Assembly: GCA_028866335.1 (NCBI GenBank)
Contig: JAGWIL010000101.1
Location: 1-6,191, forward strand
DNA: 6,191 nucleotides
From: Rhodospirillales bacterium
GTDB taxonomy: Bacteria; Pseudomonadota; Alphaproteobacteria; Acetobacterales; Acetobacteraceae
Direction of reading: 5' to 3'
Program-made: the position numbers and the translations under genes
Shown: positions 1 through 6,128 of the stretch, piece by piece
Position numbering within the stretch: the first letter of the stretch is position 1
Layout of the letters: each line of letters starts with the position of its first letter
The notes under the pieces: generated by a model
Seen by the model: the letters and a program-made list of their open reading frames with translations, nothing else
Databases searched by the model: none
What the model was told of the DNA's origin: nothing

Positions 1-1195
1 CGATGTCGGCTCCGGCAAAACGCTGGTGGCGCTGCTGGCCTGTTTACGCGCGGTGGAGGCTGGCGCGCAGGCGGCCATTATGGCGCCGACGGAGATTCTG
101 GCGCAGCAGCATTTCGCTACCTTCAAACGGCTTTCTCCCGTGCCGGTGGCGCTGCTGACAGGCAGCGTGAAAGGAACCGCGCGGCGGCAAATTCTGGAAG
201 GCGTAAAAGACGGGTCGATTCCAATTCTCATCGGCACACACGCGATTTTTCAGAAAGACGTGACGTTTCACGATCTGGGTTTCGCGGTGATCGACGAGCA
301 GCATAAATTCGGTGTGGACCAGCGCCTGGCGCTGGGAGCCAAGGGCGAGATGGTGGATTTGCTGGTGATGACCGCAACGCCCATTCCACGCACGCTGTTG
401 CTGACCCATTGGGCGGAAATGGATGTCTCCCGCATTACTGAAAAACCAAGGGGCCGCCAAGCGATTACCACGACGATGCATCGCGTTTCCGATCTGCCGA
501 AAGTCGAAGAGGCGATTGCCCGGGCGATTGTAGCGGGGGGCAGAGTTTATTGGGTTTGCCCGCTGGTTTCGGAATCAGAAACATTGGACATTACCGCCAC
601 GGAGATACGCTTTGCCGAATTGCAGCGCAAATTTGGCACGGCGGTGGCGATGGCGCATGGGCAGATGGAAAACGCCGCGCGGGATGCGGCTTTGCGGGAA
701 TTTGCAGCGGGAACCAAGAAAATTCTCGTCGCAACCACTGTGATTGAGGTGGGCGTGGACGTGCCGGAAGCGAATGTGATGGTGATTGAACACGCCGAAC
801 GGTTTGGGCTGGCGCAATTGCACCAACTGCGCGGGCGCGTGGGGCGCTGTGCCGCGAAAAGCTTCTGCCTGCTGCTGCATGACGACAAATTGGGCCAGAC
901 GGCGCGCAAACGACTTTCGATTCTGCGCGATACCGAAGACGGGTTTTTAATCTCTGACGAAGATTTCCGCCTGCGGGGTGCTGGCGAATATCTCGGCACC
1001 AAGCAATCCGGCCTGCCCGGTTACCGGCTGGCGGATGCGGAAAAGGACGAGGAATTGCTGGTGATGGCGCGGCAGGATGCGGTGATGACCTTAGAGCGCG
1101 ACCCCAGGCTGGCGAGCGAGCGCGGGAAAGCGTTAAGGGTTTTGCTCAATCTGTTCGACCAGCGCGAGGCAATTTCAACCGTGAATGCAGGATAA
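1..1195 (+). CDS. recG: ATP-dependent DNA helicase RecG, C-terminal part (5' end outside window)
   Basis: RecG is a superfamily 2 double-stranded DNA translocase that remodels stalled replication forks and Holliday junctions. The reading frame is open from base 2, so the gene enters from the left; 397 residues are visible and the N-terminal wedge domain is missing. Counting visible residues, the Walker A motif DVGSGKT is at 1-7, the DEQH box (motif II) at 98-101, TATP (motif III) at 124-127, motif V ([12 protein letters not shown]) starts at 247, and motif [10 protein letters not shown] is at 275-282. The RecG-specific TRG region, [15 protein letters not shown], is at 323-337. This separates it from other SF2 helicases such as PriA or Mfd. 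The C-terminus looks complete. Position 283, just after motif VI, is Cys where family members usually have Gly. An ATG at base 26 is internal and not the start. The NUDIX gene follows after 7 nt, probably in the same transcript. Confidence 0.96.
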   Translation, partial: DVGSGKTLVALLACLRAVEAGAQAAIMAPTEILAQQHFATFKRLSPVPVALLTGSVKGTARRQILEGVKDGSIPILIGTHAIFQKDVTFHDLGFAVIDEQHKFGVDQRLALGAKGEMVDLLVMTATPIPRTLLLTHWAEMDVSRITEKPRGRQAITTTMHRVSDLPKVEEAIARAIVAGGRVYWVCPLVSESETLDITATEIRFAELQRKFGTAVAMAHGQMENAARDAALREFAAGTKKILVATTVIEVGVDVPEANVMVIEHAERFGLAQLHQLRGRVGRCAAKSFCLLLHDDKLGQTARKRLSILRDTEDGFLISDEDFRLRGAGEYLGTKQSGLPGYRLADAEKDEELLVMARQDAVMTLERDPRLASERGKALRVLLNLFDQREAISTVNAG

Positions 1196-1202
1196 AGCGA
1201 TC

Positions 1203-1625
1203 ATGTTTTCCTACCCCACTGCGCCGAAAGTCGGCATTGGCATTGTGCTTTTAAAAGATGACGAGGTGCTGCTCATCCGCCGGGGCAAGCCGCCGGGTGT
1301 TGGGTCATGGTCGCTGCCTGGCGGCAAGCAGGAGCTGGGCGAGACGGCGGAGGAGACCGCAAGGCGGGAATTACGGGAGGAAACGGGGCTTGAATGCGGC
1401 AAGCTGGTGCTGGTGGGGCACGCTGATTCCATCCACCGCGACGCGGACGGAAAAATCGAGTTTCACTACACGATTCTGGATTTCGCGGGGCGTTATATAG
1501 GTGGTGAGGCTGTAGCGGGGGATGACGTGCGGGAAGTGGCGTGGGCGAAGGCCGATGAGTTTGAGCACTACGCGCTTTGGGAGGAAGCCCGGCGGATGAT
1601 CGAAGCCGCGTTCCGGCTTGTTTAG
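1203..1625 (+). CDS. NUDIX hydrolase (ADP-ribose pyrophosphatase-like)
   Basis: This 140-residue protein carries a perfect NUDIX box (Gx5Ex7REUxEExGU) at residues 41-63: G41, E47, then R55-E56-L57, E59-E60 and G62-L63. The Glu residues bind the Mg2+ or Mn2+ needed to cleave a nucleoside diphosphate linked to another group. The strand before the box ([17 protein letters not shown]) resembles ADP-ribose pyrophosphatase or NADH/8-oxo-dGTPase-like members; the substrate cannot be fixed from sequence. I chose the ATG at 1203 because an AGGA motif (1189-1192) lies 10 nt upstream. An in-frame ATG at 1185 would add six residues, overlap the recG stop region and has no ribosome binding site. The gene is likely co-transcribed with recG. 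Its TAG stop overlaps the stop codon of the convergent peroxidase gene. Confidence 0.93.
   Translation: MFSYPTAPKVGIGIVLLKDDEVLLIRRGKPPGVGSWSLPGGKQELGETAEETARRELREETGLECGKLVLVGHADSIHRDADGKIEFHYTILDFAGRYIGGEAVAGDDVREVAWAKADEFEHYALWEEARRMIEAAFRLV
1603..1623 (+). terminator. Possible weak intrinsic terminator of recG-NUDIX
   Basis: AAGCCG (1603-1608) and CGGCTT (1614-1619) form a 6-bp stem with a 5-nt loop inside the last codons of the NUDIX gene. It is followed by GTTT and then AG, so the U-tract is short and interrupted. It sits at the right place for an end signal between convergent genes, but the stem is short and could be chance in GC-rich coding DNA. Confidence 0.28.
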
Positions 1626-2098
1626 AGTTCGCGTTCAATCGCCTTCGCGACCCGCCCGGATTCGGGCTTGGTGGCGGAGATAAAGAAATCCCGCAGCGTG
1701 CCATCCTTGCCGATGAGGTATTTATAAAAATTCCAGCGCGGGCGGGCAAGGAAGCCTTTTTCCGCCACCACCCAGCGGAAAAACGGGTGCGCGGCATCCC
1801 CAACGGCGTGTTCCTTGGCCATGATGGGGAAGCTTACGCCGTAGTTTATCTGGCAGAACTGGCCGATCTCCTCGGCATTGCCCGGCTCCTGCCCGCCGAA
1901 ATCGTTGCACGGCACACCCACGATGATAAGGCCGCGCGGGCCGTAAGCCTCCCACAATTTCTGCAAACCGGCATATTGCGGGGTGAAGCCGCATTTGCTG
2001 GCAGTGTTGACCACCAGCACGGGGTGCCCGGCCAGGGCGTTGAGCGGATACGCCTCGCCGGACAAGGTTTTGAACGAAAATTCATGCGCGCTGGCCAT
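1622..2098 (-). CDS. Glutathione peroxidase family protein (likely thioredoxin-dependent, Cys type)
   Basis: This 158-residue cytosolic protein (no signal peptide) is a full-length member of the glutathione peroxidase family, which reduces H2O2 and organic hydroperoxides. The catalytic tetrad is visible: peroxidatic C36 in [11 protein letters not shown]70 in NDFGGQEPG, and W122-N123 in RWNFYKYL. C82 sits where non-selenium GPx enzymes carry the resolving Cys, so it probably works as a two-Cys peroxidase recharged by thioredoxin rather than glutathione; that is inference from the family. C64 lies in the usual PCN motif. I chose the ATG at 2098 because AGGAG (2108-2104) is 5 nt upstream. A GTG at 2104 in the same frame overlaps that binding site and is unlikely. 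The gene is divergent from mazG across 28 bp and convergent with the NUDIX gene. It is related to E. coli BtuE and yeast Gpx3. Confidence 0.95.
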   Translation of the reverse strand: MASAHEFSFKTLSGEAYPLNALAGHPVLVVNTASKCGFTPQYAGLQKLWEAYGPRGLIIVGVPCNDFGGQEPGNAEEIGQFCQINYGVSFPIMAKEHAVGDAAHPFFRWVVAEKGFLARPRWNFYKYLIGKDGTLRDFFISATKPESGRVAKAIEREL

Positions 2099-2103
2099 TT
2101 TCA

Positions 2104-2108
2104 CTCCT
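2104..2108 (-). promoter_or_regulatory. Ribosome binding site of the peroxidase gene
   Basis: AGGAG on the minus strand, 5 nt before the ATG at 2098. It overlaps the upstream in-frame GTG (2104-2102), which rules that codon out as a sensible start. Confidence 0.8.
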
Positions 2109-2126
2109 GGTAACTAAAAACCCGTC

Positions 2127-2915
2127 ATGCCGAATGAACCACCGATTCAGGGTCTCATCAATGTCATGGCCGCGCTGCGTGACCCCGAGACCGGCTGCCC
2201 GTGGGACAAAGAGCAGGATTTCGCCAGCATTGCACCCTATACCATTGAGGAAGCCTATGAAGTGCGCGCGGCGATTGCCAGCGCCGACCCTCTGGTGCTG
2301 AAGGATGAGCTGGGGGATTTGCTGTTTCAGGTTGTCTACCACGCCCGCATGGCCGAGGAGCGCGGCTGGTTTAGGTTCGACGATGTGGCGGAGACGATTA
2401 AGGACAAGATGATCCGCCGCCACCCGCATGTGTTCGGGGAAGAGGCCGCGCGCAGCGCCGCCGCGCAAACCGCCGCATGGGAGGCGCAGAAAGCCGCCGA
2501 GCGTGCTGCCCAGGCCCAGCATGGCGCGCTGGATGGCGTGGCCGAAGCGTTGCCCGCGTTAAAGCGCGCTCAGAAGCTCACCAGCCGGGCGGCGCGGGTG
2601 AAGTTCGACTGGCCAAATGCCGCGGCGGTGCTGGACAAGCTGGATGAGGAAGTGGCCGAATTGAAGGCTGAGCTGGGTGAGGTGAAGCCAGAGCGTGTTG
2701 CCGATGAGCTGGGCGATTTGCTGTTCGTGCTGGTAAATCTTGCCCGCAAGCTGGGGCAGGACGCGGAGACCTGCCTGGAAGGGGCAAACGCGAAATTCAT
2801 CCGCCGGTTTGGCCGGGTGGAGGCATTGCTTGCCGCCAACGGTAAAACCCCGCGTGACTCAACGCTGGATGAGATGGAAGATTTATGGGCCAAGGCGAAG
2901 AAGGAGGGGCTATGA
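2127..2915 (+). CDS. mazG: Nucleoside triphosphate pyrophosphohydrolase MazG
   Basis: MazG hydrolyses (d)NTPs to (d)NMP and pyrophosphate and is thought to clear aberrant nucleotides; in E. coli it also affects ppGpp levels. The 262-residue protein has the E. coli-like two-domain layout. The N-terminal MazG domain has the family opening LRDPETGCPWDKEQ (17-30), metal ligands E41-E42 and E45 (EEAYE), and E61/D64 in DELGDLL. The C-terminal domain repeats the pattern with E174-E175/E178 and E194/D197. An Ala-rich helical linker (about 108-135) joins them. The ATG at 2127 is the only reasonable start: an in-frame TAA lies at 2115-2117 and the next ATG (2166) falls within the first domain. No clear Shine-Dalgarno precedes it, so initiation may be weak or nearly leaderless. 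The carbonic anhydrase gene overlaps its stop by ATGA. Confidence 0.96.
   Translation: MPNEPPIQGLINVMAALRDPETGCPWDKEQDFASIAPYTIEEAYEVRAAIASADPLVLKDELGDLLFQVVYHARMAEERGWFRFDDVAETIKDKMIRRHPHVFGEEAARSAAAQTAAWEAQKAAERAAQAQHGALDGVAEALPALKRAQKLTSRAARVKFDWPNAAAVLDKLDEEVAELKAELGEVKPERVADELGDLLFVLVNLARKLGQDAETCLEGANAKFIRRFGRVEALLAANGKTPRDSTLDEMEDLWAKAKKEGL
2902..2907 (+). promoter_or_regulatory. Ribosome binding site of the carbonic anhydrase gene, inside mazG
   Basis: AGGAGG lies in the last codons of mazG, 4 nt before the ATG at 2912. It sets the start of the carbonic anhydrase gene over the in-frame ATG at 2885, which has no such site. Confidence 0.85.
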
Positions 2916-3505
2916 AAACACTGCTCGAAGGTTATGAGCGGTTCCGCAGCGGCTATTGGCAGGAGCATAAGGACCGTTACACCACCCTGGCGCGCGACGG
3001 GCAGGCCCCGGCGGCATTGGTGATCGCCTGTGCTGATTCGCGCGTGGCGCCGGAGATGATTTTCGATTGCGCGCCCGGCGAGATTTTCGTGGTGCGCAAC
3101 GTAAGCGCGCTGGTGCCGCCTTACGCGCCGGACGGCAAGCAGCACGGCACCTCGGCCGCGGTGGAATTCGCGGTGAACGCTTTGCATGTGCGCAGCATCG
3201 TGGTGCTGGGCCATAGCCGCTGCGGCGGCGTGCGGGCGCTGATGGAGGGGCCTGAGGGCGGGCGGGACTTCGTGGATTCCTGGATGAAGATCGCCAAGGC
3301 TGCCCGGCAGCGGGTTTGCGACGCGCCCGAGACCGCGAATGCTGATTTCGAGGCACAATGTGCGGCCTGCGAGCATGAAACGGTTCGCGTCTCGCTCGCC
3401 AATCTGCTCACGTTTCCCTGGATAAAGGAGCGGGTGCTGGATGGCAGGCTGACCCTGGCCGGGCTGCATTTCAACGTTGAAACCGGCCATTTGCAGATGG
3501 TTTGA
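2912..3505 (+). CDS. Beta-class carbonic anhydrase
   Basis: The enzyme interconverts CO2 and bicarbonate in the cytoplasm, supplying HCO3- for carboxylases and helping pH balance. The 197-residue protein shows the beta-class zinc site: C40, D42 and R44 in CADSRV, and H101 and C104 in GHSRCGG. C40, H101 and C104 are the expected Zn ligands; D42-R44 is the catalytic dyad. The segment HGTSAAVEFAVNAL (78-91) is the usual helix before the His/Cys strand. Length is slightly below E. coli Can and CynT (about 220). The start at 2912 is chosen for the strong AGGAGG upstream; a start at 2885 would add nine residues. Its ATG overlaps the mazG TGA as ATGA, which implies one transcript and translational coupling. 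No cyanase or transporter lies next to it to point to a special role. Confidence 0.95.
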   Translation: MKTLLEGYERFRSGYWQEHKDRYTTLARDGQAPAALVIACADSRVAPEMIFDCAPGEIFVVRNVSALVPPYAPDGKQHGTSAAVEFAVNALHVRSIVVLGHSRCGGVRALMEGPEGGRDFVDSWMKIAKAARQRVCDAPETANADFEAQCAACEHETVRVSLANLLTFPWIKERVLDGRLTLAGLHFNVETGHLQMV

Positions 3506-3526
3506 ACCATAGCGGGATCACGACGC

Positions 3527-3554
3527 TTGAAATAAATGTAGCCTTGGCTACATT
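3527..3554 (+). promoter_or_regulatory. Predicted sigma-70 promoter of mntH
   Basis: TTGAAA (3527-3532, 5 of 6 to the -35 consensus) and TACATT (3549-3554, 4 of 6 to the -10) are 16 nt apart. The expected transcription start near 3561 gives a leader of about 20 nt before the ATG at 3581. The palindrome fills the spacer and covers the -10, as expected for a repressor-controlled promoter. The start site is inferred. Confidence 0.6.
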
Positions 3555-3556
3555 TA
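3533..3556 (+). promoter_or_regulatory. Perfect 24-bp palindrome, probable MntR operator of mntH
   Basis: The arms TAAATGTAGCC (3533-3543) and GGCTACATTTA (3546-3556) are exact reverse complements around a 2-nt centre TT. The pattern AAAnnTAGCnnnnGCTAnnTTT matches the layout of the E. coli MntR box before mntH, whose halves I recall as AAACATAGC and GGCTATGTTT. It lies between the -35 and -10 hexamers of an Mn2+ transporter gene. The likely ligand is the Mn2+-bound DtxR-family repressor MntR; a Fur-family Mur protein is the alternative used by some alphaproteobacteria. No regulator gene is in the window. Confidence 0.75.
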
Positions 3557-3564
3557 GCTTACGT

Positions 3565-3568
3565 GGAG
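3565..3568 (+). promoter_or_regulatory. Probable ribosome binding site of mntH
   Basis: GGAG lies 12 nt before the ATG at 3581, a rather long gap. It overlaps the alternative GTG start at 3563, which has no binding site of its own and lies only about 2 nt after the predicted transcription start. Confidence 0.5.
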
Positions 3569-3580
3569 TGCCCGCTGAAA

Positions 3581-4861
3581 ATGGATGCCGAGACGCAGAC
3601 CGGATTAAGCAGCCGGACAGAGGTGGAAATTCGTGCCGTTCTAGCCGGGCGCAGCCGCGGGCTCGGCACGCCTTTGCTGTTTGCGGGGCCTGCGGTCATT
3701 GCCTCGATTGCGTATATGGACCCTGGCAATTTCGCGACCAATATCCAGGCCGGGGCACGGTATAACTACCAGCTTTTATGGGTGGTGGTGCTGGCCAACC
3801 TCATCGCCATGCTGTTCCAGGCGCTTTCTGCCAAGCTGGGCCTGATAACCGGCCGCAACCTGGCGGAATTATGCCGCACCCACCTGCCCCGCCCCCTGGT
3901 TTACAGCATGTGGGCCGTGAGCGAGGTAGCCGCTATGGCGACTGATCTCGCGGAATTTTTGGGCGGGGCCATCGGGCTTTCACTGCTATGCCATTTGCCG
4001 TTAACGGCGGGCATGATGGTGACCGGGTTTATCACTTACGCCATGCTACTACTAGGCGGGCGTGGCTTCAGGCCGATGGAGCTGATGATTGGTTTGCTCG
4101 TTCTGGCTATCGCGGTTTGCTACGTGGCGGAGTTGTTCTTCGCCCCGGTGAACTGGGCTGCTGCGGCCACGGGTTCGGTGTTGCCCCGGCTGCCGGATAG
4201 CCAGGCGCTGACGATCGCGGTTGGCATTATTGGCGCCACGGTGATGCCGCACGCGCTTTACCTGCATTCCAGCCTTACCCAACACCGGGTGAAGCCTCGG
4301 AATGACGAAGAACGCAAGATGCTACTGCGCTTTTCCAACCGCGAAGTTGTGGCAGCACTCAGCGTGGCCGGGCTGGTGAATATGGCGATGGTGATGACGG
4401 CGGCTGGTGCATTCCATGCCGGGCATCGTGAGGTTGCGGATATCACCACCGCCTACCACACGCTTTCGCCACTTCTGGGACCGGCGGCGGCGGGTGTGTT
4501 TCTGGTGTCGTTAATGGCTTCCGGTATTTCATCCTCCACCGTTGGTACCATGGCAGGCCAGGCGATTATGCAGGGCTTTGCGGGGTTTAAAATTCCCATC
4601 TGGGTGCGCAGGGTGGCAACCATGGTGCCCGCCTTCGTGGTGGTGGCCATGGGGGTGAACCCCACCAAGGCGCTGGTGGTAAGCCAGGTTGTGCTTTCCT
4701 TCGCGCTGCCAGTGCCGATGGTCGCATTGGTGATTTTTACCCGCCGACGCGACATTATGGGGCGGTTTGCCAATACCCGGCTGATGAGCGGAACGGCCAT
4801 AGGCGGTGCTGGGATCATTCTGGCCCTAAACGCGGTGTTGCTGGCGCAAACCCTGGACTGA
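3581..4861 (+). CDS. mntH: NRAMP-family proton-coupled Mn2+ transporter MntH
   Basis: MntH imports Mn2+ (and some Fe2+) across the inner membrane with protons. The 426-residue protein, close to E. coli MntH (412), has about 11 hydrophobic segments. Two signature sites are intact: DPGN at 47-50 in TM1 (D47 and N50 bind the metal) and A219/M222 with the MPH motif (222-224) in TM6. M222 is the sulfur ligand that selects Mn2+ and Fe2+ over Ca2+ in studied NRAMPs. The ATG at 3581 is preferred; a GTG at 3563 would add six residues but has no ribosome binding site. The gene has its own promoter with an embedded palindromic operator, so it is probably repressed when Mn2+ is plentiful and transcribed apart from mazG-carbonic anhydrase. 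A hairpin terminator covers its stop codon. The next gene is convergent, 2 nt away. Confidence 0.96.
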   Translation: MDAETQTGLSSRTEVEIRAVLAGRSRGLGTPLLFAGPAVIASIAYMDPGNFATNIQAGARYNYQLLWVVVLANLIAMLFQALSAKLGLITGRNLAELCRTHLPRPLVYSMWAVSEVAAMATDLAEFLGGAIGLSLLCHLPLTAGMMVTGFITYAMLLLGGRGFRPMELMIGLLVLAIAVCYVAELFFAPVNWAAAATGSVLPRLPDSQALTIAVGIIGATVMPHALYLHSSLTQHRVKPRNDEERKMLLRFSNREVVAALSVAGLVNMAMVMTAAGAFHAGHREVADITTAYHTLSPLLGPAAAGVFLVSLMASGISSSTVGTMAGQAIMQGFAGFKIPIWVRRVATMVPAFVVVAMGVNPTKALVVSQVVLSFALPVPMVALVIFTRRRDIMGRFANTRLMSGTAIGGAGIILALNAVLLAQTLD

Positions 4862-4879
4862 TTTCAGGGTTTGATTTTT
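4847..4879 (+). terminator. Intrinsic terminator of mntH spanning both convergent stop codons
   Basis: CAAACCCTG (4847-4855) pairs perfectly with CAGGGTTTG (4865-4873) around a 9-nt loop, followed by A and five T (4875-4879). The hairpin contains the mntH stop (4859-4861) in its loop and the antiporter stop (4864-4866) at the loop/stem border. The T-run is on the plus-strand side only, so it should act on mntH transcripts; no equal signal is seen for the antiporter. Confidence 0.72.
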
Positions 4880-6072
4880 AGCACCTTCAGCAATGCCGGC
4901 ATGGTGAGCCCCTGCGCCACCACCGAAAACACCACGACGCCGAATGTGGCGATGAGCACCTGGTTGCGCATTTGTAAGCCCTGTGGCAGCGAAAGCGCCA
5001 AGGCCAACGCCAGCGCCCCACGCAAGCCGCCCCACCAGAGCACATGCTGAAAGCGCAGCGGCACGGATTTTTCCGTGCGCTGAAATAGGCTGCAAAGCGG
5101 GTAAATGGTGAGTGCCCGCCCGGCCAACACCACCAGAATGACCACCGCCAGAGCCGAATACCCAAGCACGCCAAACGATATGCCCGCCACGGTGATGCCG
5201 ATGAGCAGAAAGACGAAGGAATTGGCGATGAAGGCCAGAAAATCCCACAGGGCCAGGGTAAATTCACGGCCTTTATCGGACATGAAAGCACCCAAAGTTT
5301 TAGCCGGGGCCAGGCCGATATTGCCCATGAGGAGCCCGGCGGTAACGCTGGCCAGCACACCGGAGCCGTTGAACCGCTCCGCCAGCATGAACGAGCCATA
5401 AGCCAGCACAGTGGTGACGGCACTTTCCACCAGATGGTCTGTGGTGCGGCGCACCAGAAGCATCGCCAGGCCCGCGCACACAGCCCCGGCGGCAATGCCC
5501 CCGCCAATTGTGAGGGCGAGCAGCCCGGCCACCTGCCCCGGCCCAGGATGCCCCAGGCCAGATGCCTGCACCCAGGCCAGAACCAGCGCGAACAGCACCG
5601 CCGCCACGCCATCGTTCAGCAGACTTTCACTTTCCACCAGCAGGCGCAGGCGGCCATGCACACCGTTATCCTTGAACATCGCGATAACGGAGACGGGGTC
5701 TGTCGCCGCAATGAGAACACCAAACATAACGGCTGGCTGCAATGGCCATTGTAAAAGAACATGGCTGGCCACGGCGATAAAAATCGCTGAAATTAGGGTG
5801 CCGGGAATGGCGAGGGTGAGCACGGGCAGAGCATCCTGCCTTAGATCTTTCCAGCGGATGTTAAGAGCGGCTTCAAACAACAAAGGCGGTAGAATTACTT
5901 CGAAGATGATGTTTCGTGTTAGCACCACGCCGGTATGAACAGGGCTGAACGCCAGCCCAATGCCCGCGGCAACAAGCCCCACCGTGTACGGCAGGCGCAG
6001 CTTGCGGGCGATGAGCGCGACTGCAATGGCGACGATCATCAGATCGATCATCGAGGTCAGTAAATCGTTCAT
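4864..6072 (-). CDS. CPA1-family Na+/H+ antiporter (NhaP-like)
   Basis: This 402-residue inner-membrane protein, with about 12-13 hydrophobic segments, belongs to the monovalent cation:proton antiporter-1 family (Na+/H+ exchanger fold) that exports Na+, K+ or Li+ in exchange for H+. Features seen: PPLLFEAAL with E67; ATDPVSVIAMF with T124-D125-P126, one unwound helix of the fold; ESESLLNDG with S150 and the N153-D154 pair that marks electroneutral CPA1 exchangers; and GGLRGAL (349-354) with conserved R351 near the C-terminal end. There is no long cytoplasmic regulatory tail. Ion preference cannot be told from sequence. The ATG at 6072 is the best start, though only a weak purine stretch (AAAAGCGA) precedes it. 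A promoter lies directly upstream; the Usp gene is upstream on the same strand, 52 bp away, so read-through from usp is also possible. Confidence 0.93.
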   Translation of the reverse strand: MNDLLTSMIDLMIVAIAVALIARKLRLPYTVGLVAAGIGLAFSPVHTGVVLTRNIIFEVILPPLLFEAALNIRWKDLRQDALPVLTLAIPGTLISAIFIAVASHVLLQWPLQPAVMFGVLIAATDPVSVIAMFKDNGVHGRLRLLVESESLLNDGVAAVLFALVLAWVQASGLGHPGPGQVAGLLALTIGGGIAAGAVCAGLAMLLVRRTTDHLVESAVTTVLAYGSFMLAERFNGSGVLASVTAGLLMGNIGLAPAKTLGAFMSDKGREFTLALWDFLAFIANSFVFLLIGITVAGISFGVLGYSALAVVILVVLAGRALTIYPLCSLFQRTEKSVPLRFQHVLWWGGLRGALALALALSLPQGLQMRNQVLIATFGVVVFSVVAQGLTMPALLKVLKIKP

Positions 6073-6098
6073 TCGCTTTTAATAGCCGGGCGGAGTTG

Positions 6099-6128
6099 AT
6101 TATAACACCCAAAGGATCTGGCGTTTAA
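6099..6128 (-). promoter_or_regulatory. Predicted extended -10 promoter of the antiporter gene
   Basis: On the minus strand TGTTATAAT contains a perfect -10 hexamer TATAAT (6104-6099) preceded by TGn, the extended -10 element. The best -35 candidate is weak: TTAAAC (6128-6123), 18 nt upstream, overlapping the stop codon of the Usp gene. The expected start near 6092 leaves a leader of about 20 nt. Confidence 0.6.

Noticed and set aside
547..1002. 151-codon open frame on the minus strand
   Set aside because: Antisense to the helicase motifs of recG; Ser/Arg-rich shadow.
1185..1202. Earlier ATG start of the NUDIX gene
   Set aside because: No ribosome binding site before it, it overlaps the recG stop, and the added residues MQDKAI match nothing in the family; the ATG at 1203 has AGGA upstream.
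1654..1667. Hairpin GCCCG-GATT-CGGGC within the peroxidase gene
   Set aside because: Only 5 bp, inside coding sequence, with no T-run on either side; expected by chance at this GC content.
1577..2113. 178-codon open frame on the plus strand
   Set aside because: Antisense to the peroxidase gene, whose catalytic tetrad and ribosome binding site are clear. No motif or start signal of its own.
2070..2116. TTGAAC (2070-2075) with TAACTA (2111-2116) as a mazG promoter
   Set aside because: The spacing is far from 17 nt and the -10 match is poor; no better pair was found.
2570..3490. 306-codon open frame on the minus strand
   Set aside because: It lies antisense to mazG and the carbonic anhydrase, both of which have full catalytic motifs. 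Its Ser/Arg/Ala-rich translation shows no family motif; it is a GC-rich shadow frame.
3533..3556. Palindrome as an intrinsic terminator for the carbonic anhydrase gene
   Set aside because: As a hairpin it would have only a 2-4 nt loop, and it is followed by AGCTTACG with no T-run. Its place between -35 and -10 fits an operator better.
5411..5938. 175-codon open frame on the plus strand
   Set aside because: Antisense to the antiporter; Thr/Arg/Pro-rich translation without recognisable domains.
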